A stretch of DNA of 64,000 nucleotides from Arthrobotrys musiformis (lineage: Eukaryota > Ascomycota > Orbiliomycetes > Orbiliales > Orbiliaceae), in the NCBI GenBank assembly GCA_036971715.1, contig JAVHJL010000008.1, forward strand, positions 2,728,001 to 2,792,000, in the 5' to 3' direction. Both the position numbers and the translations under genes were made by a program. Positions 48,311 to 58,615 of this stretch are shown piece by piece. Numbering within the stretch: position 1 is the stretch's first letter; each line of letters starts with the position of its first letter. The notes below the pieces were generated by a model. That model was not told the origin of the DNA. It ran no database searches and worked only from the letters and a program-made list of their open reading frames with translations.

Positions 48311-49774
48311 ATGGCTGTCATTACCGACCTCCCAAACGAACTCCTCGAAGAGATTGCAATAAAACTCCGCACGGAATATTACAATTCCAATAGGTTCGGA
48401 AACGTTCTAGCGGACTTCGCACTCGTATGTCGTGCATTTTATCGAGTTGCGTTTAGGTATATGCACGACGAACCTGATCTTTCGGCCACAGAGAAAAATT
48501 TATGCACAAGCAAAAGACTTTGTGAGTTTCTACGGCTGATACAAAAGAATCCTGGGTTGGGGTATGTGGTTCGAACTCTGGCCATCGGACCATGGGATCC
48601 TACCGAGCTGTCTAGCAAGTGGAGCAGAACGAACTCGTTCGCCAAGAGCTATGAGTTTTTGAAAAGGACTATTGAAAATAAAGCTGTCCAGGAGCAAGAC
48701 CTGGGGGGGCTTGAAGATCATCCGATGAGTGCGCTAGTCGCGGCGTTGTTCTATCTACTACCAGGGTTGGGGTATCTTCATTTAGTCCTGCGGTCTTCAA
48801 AACGGGATGGCCCAATATTGACGAGGTGGTTGCTTCTAGCGATGGATCTTGCCCCTTTACCATTCGGTGGAAAGATTAGAGGGATGGAACTGGAGTATAT
48901 CGATGCGGATACCACCGGTGTATTCCCATGCCGGACGACTCTCGGTGCGCTCCTGGGGCTCCCGGGCCTTGAGCATGTGAGGTTTACCTCGGAAGACGCT
49001 GCTGATACGCTGCTCCTCGGTGGGATCAACCCTCCGCTCTCAATCTCCCAGGGGGTAGAGAAACTAGTATTGAACTCGGGACCCGAGCCGGAATCAAATA
49101 CAGTCTTATCGCCTGCACAGTTGGAAGCTTATGCAAAATTCCTAAGCTTCGATCCTCTCTGTAAGCAGAGGTTGGTAGATATTAGAAGTACATCTTCTAT
49201 TACCGGGTTTTCGTTCTACAACAATCCTTGCAGCACTTTCTCTATCCCCGATATTATTCAAGCATCAAACGAACTGAAGGAATTTGACTGCTTTATCGGG
49301 AGCAGGACCAGGGATAGCAGAGAAGATGTACAAGCTGTTCACCGGGCGCTCTTGGAGCATAAAGATACGCTCGAGTATCTTTCGATGAGCTATTACAAGG
49401 GGTTTGATAATCGACATAATCCAAATTTTCAGTTGGATTTCTCAGCGTTTGGAAAGCTCGAGTCCCTTCAAGTTAGCATGTTACTCTTGGCGGATATTGA
49501 TGCCCCGAACATTGTAATTGGCAACGTTTTACCCGCCAACCTTGAGAGCTTAGCGGTGAAGATCCGGTATCCCTCGTTTGCGACTGATGGGGGGTGCGAT
49601 TGGGATGAAGTGGTGTTTTGCCTTATCGCAAAAGTTGCAGGAATGAAGGACGACGGAAAACTGGAAAAACTAAATAGTGTTGATGTGAGAGTTATCAACC
49701 ATCCAGCAAAGGCTTCAGGGAGCTTGAAACTGAAGGAAGCGAGGAGATTGATGGAGGAGAAAGGAATTGAGTAA
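48311..49774 (+). CDS. F-box protein, 487 aa (paralogue 2)
   Basis: A single exon. The F-box starts at once (MAVITDLPNELLEEIAIKL) and continues with LADFALVCRAFYRVAFRYMHDEP. It then follows the same order of blocks as the F-box gene at 40818: GLGYVVRTLAIGPW, ALFYLLPGLGYLHLVL, VFPCRTTLGALLGLPGLEHV, and later SNELKEFDCFIG and LEHKDTLEYLS. The two are therefore diverged paralogues from a local or lineage-specific family. It is an expected SCF substrate receptor. There is no membrane segment or signal peptide, and the C-terminus ends EARRLMEEKGIE. The target is unknown. Confidence 0.83.
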   Translation: MAVITDLPNELLEEIAIKLRTEYYNSNRFGNVLADFALVCRAFYRVAFRYMHDEPDLSATEKNLCTSKRLCEFLRLIQKNPGLGYVVRTLAIGPWDPTELSSKWSRTNSFAKSYEFLKRTIENKAVQEQDLGGLEDHPMSALVAALFYLLPGLGYLHLVLRSSKRDGPILTRWLLLAMDLAPLPFGGKIRGMELEYIDADTTGVFPCRTTLGALLGLPGLEHVRFTSEDAADTLLLGGINPPLSISQGVEKLVLNSGPEPESNTVLSPAQLEAYAKFLSFDPLCKQRLVDIRSTSSITGFSFYNNPCSTFSIPDIIQASNELKEFDCFIGSRTRDSREDVQAVHRALLEHKDTLEYLSMSYYKGFDNRHNPNFQLDFSAFGKLESLQVSMLLLADIDAPNIVIGNVLPANLESLAVKIRYPSFATDGGCDWDEVVFCLIAKVAGMKDDGKLEKLNSVDVRVINHPAKASGSLKLKEARRLMEEKGIE

Positions 49775-50622
49775 GATATACATTCACCTATCCGCCCGGC
49801 TGCGAAACATGCATGGGAGCAAAGGTCGATATAAATCATCCATGCGGCGGCTAATCCAATCCTCTGAAAACTGCACAGATTTACGGCGACAACTTACGAC
49901 CCTAGCGTAGGTCTGTGGGTCTAGAGCCTGTACCCATTGGGTGTATTCAAATGCGAAAATGTACTGATGAGTTAATTTTATAGGGACTGTTGAGTTATAG
50001 TTTATGGGGTACATGGATATCAGGGCACGATAACCTGTCTCGTAAACTAGTTTCGGCCAGCCCCAGTTTACGAGACAAGGGATGGGTCTATTTAGAACAA
50101 TCTAGAGGGCACTAGGTGTACTGGGGGCAGCATATGGACTTGTCGGGAAACAGCATTGCATCCACTATTTCTTGGTACCCATGCTCAGGGGCGGGTATAG
50201 GATGTGATATTATTGCTCGAGATCATGTGATTGGGAGGCAAATTGTAGTCGTCGGCGGGGCAAGTCAATGTTTACGAAGAACCGTCCCCTCAAAATGCGG
50301 CTGAGCAACATTGATAAACAAACCCCTTAGCAACCCATGCATCAACCCTTCACCTCCGTCGTCTCTATCATCATTGCCATACCGACCCAAGCTCCATTGC
50401 AACACAGCAGATCGTGTCTTAAGCCTAAAACAACTAGCTTCCCCTCCCCGTATCTGTGTGAGTACCGCTGTCTCACTCTTATCTTATCTGGGTTCCAGAT
50501 GCGTCAGGACGTATTCTAATTGTTAGGGAGGGCCAGGTACCTTACGCTTCTTCTAGATCGAAGGTCCGGCGTCTGCAAGCTTTAGTATATCTTATGCATA
50601 GTACTACAGCCGCTAGTTGGCG
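49775..50622. other. Intergenic region with inverted repeat
   Basis: Contains the inverted repeat 50036-50077 and two short overlapping frames without domains. It is the upstream flank of the DUF7730-like gene. Confidence 0.5.
50036..50077. repeat. Inverted repeat, 13-bp perfect arms, 16-nt loop
   Basis: The left arm TGTCTCGTAAACT and right arm AGTTTACGAGACA are exact reverse complements. The arms share the CTCGTAAAC core with the dispersed motif at 29122 and 38451. Confidence 0.8.
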
Positions 50623-51864
50623 ATGGTGCAGATTATCCCCGTTCTACAAGGGCAGGACCTGGACGGCCTCAAGATCGCAGGCCTAGAAGCCCTCCAGGTT
50701 GAAGGACCAGATTCCGTCGATGCTCAAGGGCCAAGAGGTTTGGATAATATGCACAGGGCAGAAGATCTCAAGGTCGAAGAACCTAAGACTCCCACAGCTA
50801 AATATACATATAAACCTCAGCAGAATGCCCATGGTTGTTGTGCAAATGCGGACTATGAGTGGGCTCTTCCATCGGATGAGTATCTGGCTAGATCTTCCCC
50901 TTCCACAGGGCCCCAAGATGCTACCAATGTCGCCCTCTCACATATTCTTGAGTCTGAGCTTGCCAATAGCTCGTGTTATGGCCAACCGTCCTCCCTGTTC
51001 TTCAAAATTCCGCCCGAAGTGAGGGCGGAAATCTACAAACTGGTCGTTGGAAATACATTCGCCCATGTTGAAAACGACTGGAATCACTTGCTGGAGTATG
51101 CGAACCTGGCGAAATTCTGTTCTAGGTACCAGTCTCGTGTCATTCTCAACCAATGCCATTACGACAATGAGATGGAGGCGGGATTGTATCGGTACCTAAT
51201 CCACGGAACAGAGGACCTTAAAAACGCTGCTGCGCCCGATTCTCTTGCACACCACCAGGGCGAACTTAACATAGTTTTCGTAGATCGCCACCCAGCCTGT
51301 TTGTGCCCTCGAAAACGCCACTACCAAGGCCTCAATCTTCAGTTCCTACGAACCTGCAAGAGAATCTATAATGAAGCCAAATATATTCATATCAACAACA
51401 TGACTTTCTCATTCCGTGCCCCTACTGTCTTCGACACCTTCGTCATGAACGTTGAAAAGATTCAACTTGCGAACATCCGCTCTCTCCATTTCGATATCTC
51501 TTCCTCCTATGACATGGAAGACTGGGGTTATTCCTTTGAAGAGGACGCGATTTCGTTGTTCCCATCTTTGAATCGGCTCTATATTTGGTTAGACTTCGCC
51601 GGTGGACTAGCGAGTAGGAAGCGAACGAAAATGTACATGGAGACCTTTGATGCGGATGTCTACTACAAGAAGCCATTCTGCATGTTTAGGATGTGTCCGC
51701 TAAGAGAAGTCAAGGTAGTACTAAGCCCTGGGTGCTGGCCGAAGGATTCGTACGAGCTTCCCCCATGCCATATGTCTTGGGAAGATATGCGCGCTTGGTG
51801 CAAAAGTCTCGAAGAACGGTTATTAGTCAAGTGGGATGGCCCGATTGATCTTCTGGATGCTTGA
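50623..51864 (+). CDS. EXR/DUF7730-like fungal protein, 413 aa
   Basis: A single exon from ATG 50623 (MVQIIPVLQGQDLDGLKIAG). The first 120 residues are low in order, with repeats of L-K/Q-V-E-G-P-like units. From about residue 125 the protein follows the fungal F-box-like EXR/DUF7730 pattern. This begins SSLFFKIPPEVRAEIYKLVVG and has the internal LNLQFLRTCKRIYNEAKYI motif. A long segment then follows with QLANIRSLHFDIS and FPSLNRLYIWLDFAGG. A loop with ACLCPRKRH is present. These proteins are common in Pezizomycotina and often lie in accessory regions. Their function is not established. It lies 850 bases after the second F-box gene, in the same direction. Confidence 0.78.
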   Translation: MVQIIPVLQGQDLDGLKIAGLEALQVEGPDSVDAQGPRGLDNMHRAEDLKVEEPKTPTAKYTYKPQQNAHGCCANADYEWALPSDEYLARSSPSTGPQDATNVALSHILESELANSSCYGQPSSLFFKIPPEVRAEIYKLVVGNTFAHVENDWNHLLEYANLAKFCSRYQSRVILNQCHYDNEMEAGLYRYLIHGTEDLKNAAAPDSLAHHQGELNIVFVDRHPACLCPRKRHYQGLNLQFLRTCKRIYNEAKYIHINNMTFSFRAPTVFDTFVMNVEKIQLANIRSLHFDISSSYDMEDWGYSFEEDAISLFPSLNRLYIWLDFAGGLASRKRTKMYMETFDADVYYKKPFCMFRMCPLREVKVVLSPGCWPKDSYELPPCHMSWEDMRAWCKSLEERLLVKWDGPIDLLDA

Positions 51865-54800
51865 GTTGGATTTTGTTGATGTTTATCGAGCATTGTTTTG
51901 TTAGAGGCCTCAGGCCGCAGAGCTAGGTGTCGGGGACAATTTCCGTTATTTGTTTTGTATCCCATCTCTTTCACCCGTAGAGGCGTTGTAGGAGCCTATG
52001 CGCTCAGCACCCGTCTTCTTCCTAGACTAGAGCCGATGCTTGTGACACCTACTTCTTCATAAAGTATTTCAAGCCTTCTTTTTCTTTTTCAGCGATCTTC
52101 CGGTTCCATCAATGGTGCGCTAACCTAATCGACTTAATGACGCCCCTTCGTACAGTCCAATATATATGACACCAAATTCCGATATATCCCCTATAGTTGC
52201 AAGGTCGGCCGATAGAATGTGCAGATAACGTCGTAAATTTTGACCTCGGGTTCTGATACGATTCTGCAGTGTCGGCGACGGATCTTCTGTTTGTCGAAAG
52301 TATCTTCGTATATATAAATATTCCGGATAGTTGAGTTGCATTGTTGACACGAGATTCTATATCCAATTTAGTCCTTGCTTAAGTCGGTATATCTCCCACA
52401 GCGCCCTGATACCGATGCTCCTGAAGTCCTCCACGGATATACCGATAGTTTATATAATGGCGAAGTGGTGCTATGGGCGGCGTTGCAGGGCAAAGAGCTC
52501 TCCTTTTATCTAGCCGACTCGTGGACGAGCTACCTCTGGCATAATATAATACTCGATACTAGCAGTCGTACACGTACTTAGACTAACACCCGCGGCCTGT
52601 CATGTACAAACGCAACTAATTTATTAAATTAAACATGCAATAGATATTGCAACTAGTTAATCGCCGATTTCATAGAATAGCTTCAGCTGATGTTGACAAG
52701 GCGTAAGTGGGTTTGAATGATCAGGCCCAAGGCCGAGGTATATATTTAGATTATTCGGTAACATCGCCAATAGGTCCACTTTAAAGCGAAATAATAAATA
52801 TTCAATATATTAATATACGGTCTGGTCTCGTAATTTTTGGGAGGTGCCCACATCAAGCCTAAGGTATCCAATAGGAACTAATGGCATACCGGGATATGAT
52901 TTATCGGTATCTGAAACCGCCTATTCGAGTATTCACAGTAAAGCCAGACCAAGCCTTGTAATAGCACATAGCTGGTGAAGAATCCGAACCGTGACTATTT
53001 TGAGCATCAGATGATTCTGGTCCCCGCTCAGTACCGAGGCGTTTTAATACAAGACTACCTGGTACGTTCCCCATCTTAGGATCAAGCTATATTGATCAAG
53101 GCTTAAGGGGACCCCGAGATGGCAAGATTCGACTCTCGTTCGAATATTTGGGGCATTGCCGCATCAATATTAATACATGGCGTCCAGCCAAGACACCCAG
53201 ATTCACGGGCGCATCAAAGCTGCACCAAGGGGCGAAATCAGCGGCACATACGCATATGCGACGCCTTTGGCCTCGTGGGGGTCGCAGGCTCGCTATGTAT
53301 TTGAATGATGCACCGGCGAAAACTCGCCTTAGCCTCCGGCCTCGGAGCCCCGCCCTCGTAGACGACGTATTAAGTTGAATCTTGACTATGAATTTGTCTC
53401 GCACCCAGCCCACCCGGTACCGGCCGGTTTTATACCATATGAGTTTAAATTGTCTTTCAAGATAGTTGACGAAGTGCAGCGAGATCTCTACATACAAGTG
53501 AATGAGTCTTTCTGGCCCTAATTTAGCTCGTACGAATAGTCTATCTCAATGTCCCGTGGGGGGCTGCTTGGGCAATTGGGAAATCTGGGCAGCGAATTTT
53601 CGAAAATTCAAGAGATACGATGTCAAATGCACGAAGCTAGATAGAGGAGGTAAACAGCGATTATAGACCATGTTATACCCCTTTAATAGTATTGGGACTG
53701 CAGAAATAGAGTGAAGTTCTATAGGGGCTGCGGGCCTAAAGACCCATGAACCAAGATGTTAAGCTAGTTCGTTGCTCTCGAGGTCTCAGGTCCGGACGTC
53801 CTTGAATCCGACGGAACCATGTCACCTTCCTCCCTTGCGATTTCGATTAGGATCTAGGTATTTAGCTTCGCGAAACAGACTCCTAGGGCAGATATCGAGA
53901 CCTCTTCTCCTGTCACTCAATGGTACGATATATGCTCGAGTAGTACTGATAGGTATATACCCCGGCCAGGGCGAACCACCCACAGCAAGGGACTTCATAA
54001 GTTAGAGGGCATGAACGTTGAATAACCCACCCTCGCTGAATGGACATAACAAGGGACGCTTGATCATCTAAAACTAATTAAACTGATCGAGTGGTATGAC
54101 ACGAAAGGTGTTCCTAGCTTGGATCCATGGAGCCTTCGGATCGGCAACCCCTCCTTTGTACATAATATTATATCATGCTCGAGCCCAACAATCTTTGCTA
54201 CAGTACAACTATAAAACACAAAGGCCTGCCCCGAGGAAACGGCTCCCCAAGTTAACCTGCATGAGCATGCAGCCATTTCTAAGTGCTTCGCCAATGCATC
54301 CCGCATTATATTCTAATACGACATGTTATCTTGATTCCGGGCCCTTTGTTCCTCCCCTTGCCAATCTATGGGGTTTGGAGGGGATGATAGTCAGTATGCT
54401 CCCTGGGGTTTCCTGTGACTAGTTTCCCCGGGTTCGAATTCGACGCAGCCGCCGATTGGCATATCGCCTAGTCGACTCTAGCTATAGATATCGGTAAGTT
54501 CTGCATCCAAACAGCCCCATTATGGTTGCAACACGATAAATGTGTTGTTCTGGTTTGTGCTGTGACTCCCCATCCTGCATGCCTCACCTCAAGCACGCCA
54601 GACTTACACGCCAGAGATACCATTCATATCATGGTGCTGCGGGCATTTCCAACATCATTATCGGCGTCCTCGCTCGCGGGGCTGCAAGGAAACTTCCGCG
54701 ATGCACGATATGGCTCCTTTGGAAAGTCTTATTTCACTTTCTTCGGCGTTCCTTTTCTGGGCTAGCTGGACATAACTATATTACGTTACCCCTGGTATTC

Positions 54801-56556
54801 GGCGACCTCGCAGCCTCGCCATCACTCGGCCTTTCTTTTTCGTCGTTCTCTCGGGCTAAATAATCAGCACATTGGCCAAGGGTAGAGATTAGATTCCCAT
54901 GGCCATAATTGACAGGATTTCATATTATCGCAATATCAAGAAATTTTAATCATAATATCAGGTAATTTATGGTCGGAGTTTATATCTTCGCGTGATATCG
55001 GTTCGTTTCGCGGTGCGGAGCAATAAGGTGCGGTTATTGCTTGGTAGGTTCACCGCTTCTCTTTGGATTTTGGACTGAAAAAGACACCTGTACCATGCGA
55101 GTAGGAAATATTAATACTCTATACGAAGCAGTTTCGAAACTCAGAAAATATCACTCCGAGGCGATGCAAGGGTTGCATCCCAAGTCTCTGAGTACAAATG
55201 AATATTACAGAGTAATAGGAATCCCGATCGTTCATGCAGTGGTATATTGCCCACCGTTTTCCGAAGCTGCAACTTTGCTAGCCGATGCATGAACAGGCGG
55301 GAGATACCGTTACAGCCTCCAGGTGCGAACTGCGACACTCGCTCCTGCTGGAAACTGTCTCAATTCCCGGGGTTAATGATAATACTAAAGAATACGGTCT
55401 GAGAAAGGATGTATAATGGAAAATCGTAATCGCTTAGGGTGACTCGGTTATCACTGATCCATGAATTAATTTAGGACCAGGGATGAACCCTTTCGGAGAA
55501 ATGCAAAATGCAACGCCTGAAACTCCATAAGGTTTCTGACTGCATGGAGAGATTTCGAGATTCCGAATGTATGAATCTTTTGGCCTCGGAATATTTTGAT
55601 CACATAGTGTAACAGTGTCAGATATCTGATTCGGGCGGTGCATAAGGCCACAAGGTAGGGGAGTTTATATACACATGGGCTCTCAACAGTGGCTAATTGA
55701 CCCTAGTATTCAAGATGGATTTACTAACAGTAAGCGGTGTATTATCTGCATTTTGGAATCTTAAGACCCCAATTTCTAGGGTCCCGCAAATATTTGACTA
55801 AAACCAAATGCATTAGGTCGATTTTGAGGGGTAGGTCCGACTATGGAGCGCTGAAGTCAAGGACTTTTATATTTACACGTATAAGAGGTATAACCGTGTG
55901 GATCTAGATATCTATGCGCGTGTATGCGGCAGGTGTCGTGCTTTGTGCAGAGGCCTTTGGTTTCATTCTTTATATGGGCCCATATAGGTATGGAGCGAGT
56001 TCGAACACAGGAAATTAAGAACAGGGTTCGGTCACTCTTTGCGCTGTCTGGGTACGAGACCAGAACAGGGTAACTATAGTCAACTATCCCTCTGGCTATC
56101 GTGTTCAAATTGATGCGAAAGCTTTTTGAACTATTACGTGCACACCGTCGAATTTATGGAAAATAGGCGTAGTAGCTTCCCACAAACCTTTTAACTCACT
56201 ATAACCGCAAAAAAACCAAAGATTTATTTTTTTAGTGCGATTCATACAAACAATTAATTTTGCGTAAATATCTATAAATTTAGGTGCCAATAAAATGTAC
56301 TTGGAGGTGTGACCGAGAACTCGATCATGTTTGCAGATTGGTCGAGACGGGTCTCGGAGAAACTCCACCAGGGAAGACGCTCCTATGCCTCTAGACTATC
56401 ACCAATCATTGTGCTATGTGAGCCCTGACATGATTCATAATATGTAGTTTGCGGAACAAGGCCCAACTCTCAAATATTTCCCAAACTGTCGAATTAACGT
56501 ATAACGTGGAGGCCAGACAAGGCCCTAATCCAAGTACAAAACGTCGAATAACAAAC
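51865..56556. other. 4.7-kb intergenic region with one possible gene remnant
   Basis: A codon-like stretch (about 52391-52581, plus) follows a TCTCCCACAG acceptor-like site and ends in a stop. It encodes the segment GEVVLWAALQGKELSFYLAD but no upstream exon was found. A TATATAAAT lies near 52311. A motif copy (core CTCGTACCCAGAC, minus strand) lies at 56023-56064. Otherwise no gene is seen. Confidence 0.4.
56023..56064 (-). repeat. Dispersed motif copy (core CTCGTACCCAGAC)
   Basis: Aligns with 35744-35781 in the opposite orientation, about 80% over 35 bases. The minus-strand frame across it reads VLVSYPDSAKSDRTLF. Confidence 0.55.
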
Positions 56557-58551
56557 CTATACGTAAGTACGTATTTTCTTTTCCTCCCGATTCCTTTCCA
56601 CGATGTCATTATCAAGCGCCTTGACAGTTTGCCAATCCTGTTCGTCTTGTTCGTACACTTCCGATTCCTCGACGATTTCCCAGTCTTCGGCTTGGGGCGC
56701 CGGTGTCGTCCCGCCGCCAGAGAAGAGGTGCTCTTTCGAGATGTCTTCGACCCATATTTCACATGCACTAGCGGCACTAATGCCGGACGGAAATGGCGGG
56801 GGGATAGAAGGCACTTCTTTCGAAACCTGTATCTCCTTGCTCTGGCTGGGTCCCCAACGTTGCCACCACTCGACTTTGCTTTCTTGCATCCTTGCATGTG
56901 ATGGACTAGGCTCTGGAAGTACTGCATGTTTCTTTACCGGGGGCGCTGGTTTGAACATTTGTTGGCCAAATAAATCCGAAACGCTCCAGCGGTTGTTATG
57001 CCTATCATTAGAGGTTGGGGCTGGGACCGCTGTCGCCGGAGGGCGCGGTGTAAATGTGTTTGTCCTGGGGACTAGAGCCGGAATTCCTGCCATTGGAAAC
57101 TGGGGCAATACTGCGGCTTTGACTGCTGGGATAGCTGGCCTCATCGTCGCGGTTGGAGATGGGGCGGTCGGGGCTAATACTGGAGGGGTTGTGACGAGAA
57201 CTGGCTTGGTTTGGGTGGCCCTGTTTAGTCCGCTGGGCCATTTGTGACTCCCTACCTCCGCCCTACCGACCACAAATGGTATAGATGTCGAGTCGTCACG
57301 ATTTCTTCGCGGGAGCTGACGTTCGTACGGTGAGCTTTTGCCCGCGTCCGTTGCAATATTCGTCTTCTGGCCATCGCTAGTGCCAAATCTCGGACTAGAA
57401 GGTTCCACGGATTCCTCAAGCTCTTCTTCCTCAGAGTCATCGTAGGAGCCTACGGAGGACATTTCAGACGACATACCCGAGAGAGAGGAGGAGCTCGAAG
57501 ATACTGGTGAATAGTTCGGCGTCGTGAATGGCGGCTGATACCCAGACAGTCCCTGCCTTGTCACATATCGCCCTGTCGAAGTTTTACACCGCTCCAATTC
57601 GTCCAGTTCATCCAGGGCCCGTTGGTAAGAATCTCTAACCGCATACCTACGAAATCGATCTGGGGTAGCAAACTCGGCCGCCGACGTAGCTACTTGGTTG
57701 GCCCTTGGAGGAGAAATCGCAAAAGCATTGTAATTAGGGTTGCGCGCAACCGGCGTGAAAGTTCCTAAGTTATTGTTCACAGGCCTAGGCTTTGGTGCAG
57801 AATAGCCTTGGTTTATTGGTGGCCGTTCTAGCATCGGGGTTGTGGTACCCGTACCCGTAGTCGAACCGAAATTGGCCATCGAGCCACCAATATTGCAGTA
57901 GTTTTTGACGCCACTCACGTTCGTATTCAACTTCGAGGGACTAGTATTAGCAAGAAGAAGTAAATTTACGTCGGTATCGCTCATTCTCTGGCCTACCTGC
58001 ATAGATGCTATTCTAAACCATTATTGTTAGGATCAATCAGATCTGGGGGTAAGGGTGGCGTCAAGCGCTCTACGCAACGAGGGTGGCCACTATTCAAATA
58101 CTTACTGAGTTGCCATTTTCCTATATTCCTCTTCGCTGGACCAAGCGTGCCGACGGTTCCTCAGAGCTAGCTGGCGCTGAGCCTGCCAGTCAGGTTCTCC
58201 CATAGCTCTTTGACCTACCGGAATACAAACGCTATGGGCAGAAATTGCTGGAAATGAACAGTTTACCTGGGCTCGTGGACGCTGGGGTTGGGTGGGCTGG
58301 AAGGCTGGTAACAGGTGTCGAGAGCACTCCTGTTGTGGCCTTCCGGTGCTATGAGCTAGTAGGTACCCTGTAGCCTGAGGACAGGTTCTGCTGTGCGGTA
58401 TGCTATGGTATGGGTGCTGAAGTCCAGTGGTATCCCCGAGTTTGTAGTGGTCGTTGACCTCAGTTCCACGAACGGAGCCCGTCGGTATTTGTCTTGGGAT
58501 GTCCGGTTGCTTGTAATACGTTGGGTATGGGTACCCCGAGTAGTCCTCCAT
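56557..58551 (-). CDS. Disordered Ser/Pro-rich protein with tandem LIR-like motifs, 633 aa
   Basis: Exon 1 is 58551-58106 (MEDYSGYPYPTYYKQPDIPR...). The 93-base intron has a GTAAGT donor, a TCCTAAC branch and a TTTAG acceptor, phase 2. Exon 2 is 58012-56557. Most of the protein is Pro/Ser/Thr/Asn-rich. It has a Ser-run followed by an acidic block (SSSSSSLSGMSSEMSSVG, then DDSEEEELEE) and a conserved-looking KVEWWQRWGPSQSKE segment. Near the C-terminus lie EDWEIV (591-596) and DWQTV (608-612), both in acidic context and matching the W-x-x-V form of Atg8-interacting (LIR) motifs. No enzymatic domain is seen. It may be an adaptor, but this is inference. A 150-codon plus-strand frame inside it is a shadow. 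Confidence 0.8.
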
Positions 58552-58588
58552 ATTATGGCGGATTCGAGAGGGAGATGAGCACGCCCGA

Positions 58589-58615
58589 ATATATATATAT
58601 GTGTGTGTGCGCGCG
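58589..58615. repeat. 27-nt alternating purine-pyrimidine tract (AT-GT-GC)
   Basis: An uninterrupted alternation runs through AT, then GT, then GC units, ending at 58615. It lies 38-64 bases upstream of the 633-aa gene's ATG. Such sequence can adopt Z-DNA under negative supercoiling. Confidence 0.85.

Noticed and set aside
54375..54450. GGGTTCGAATTC, tRNA B-box-like
   Set aside because: The flanking bases do not form a T stem and no cloverleaf could be drawn.
56449..56901. 150-codon plus-strand frame
   Set aside because: It is antisense to the well-supported 633-aa gene.
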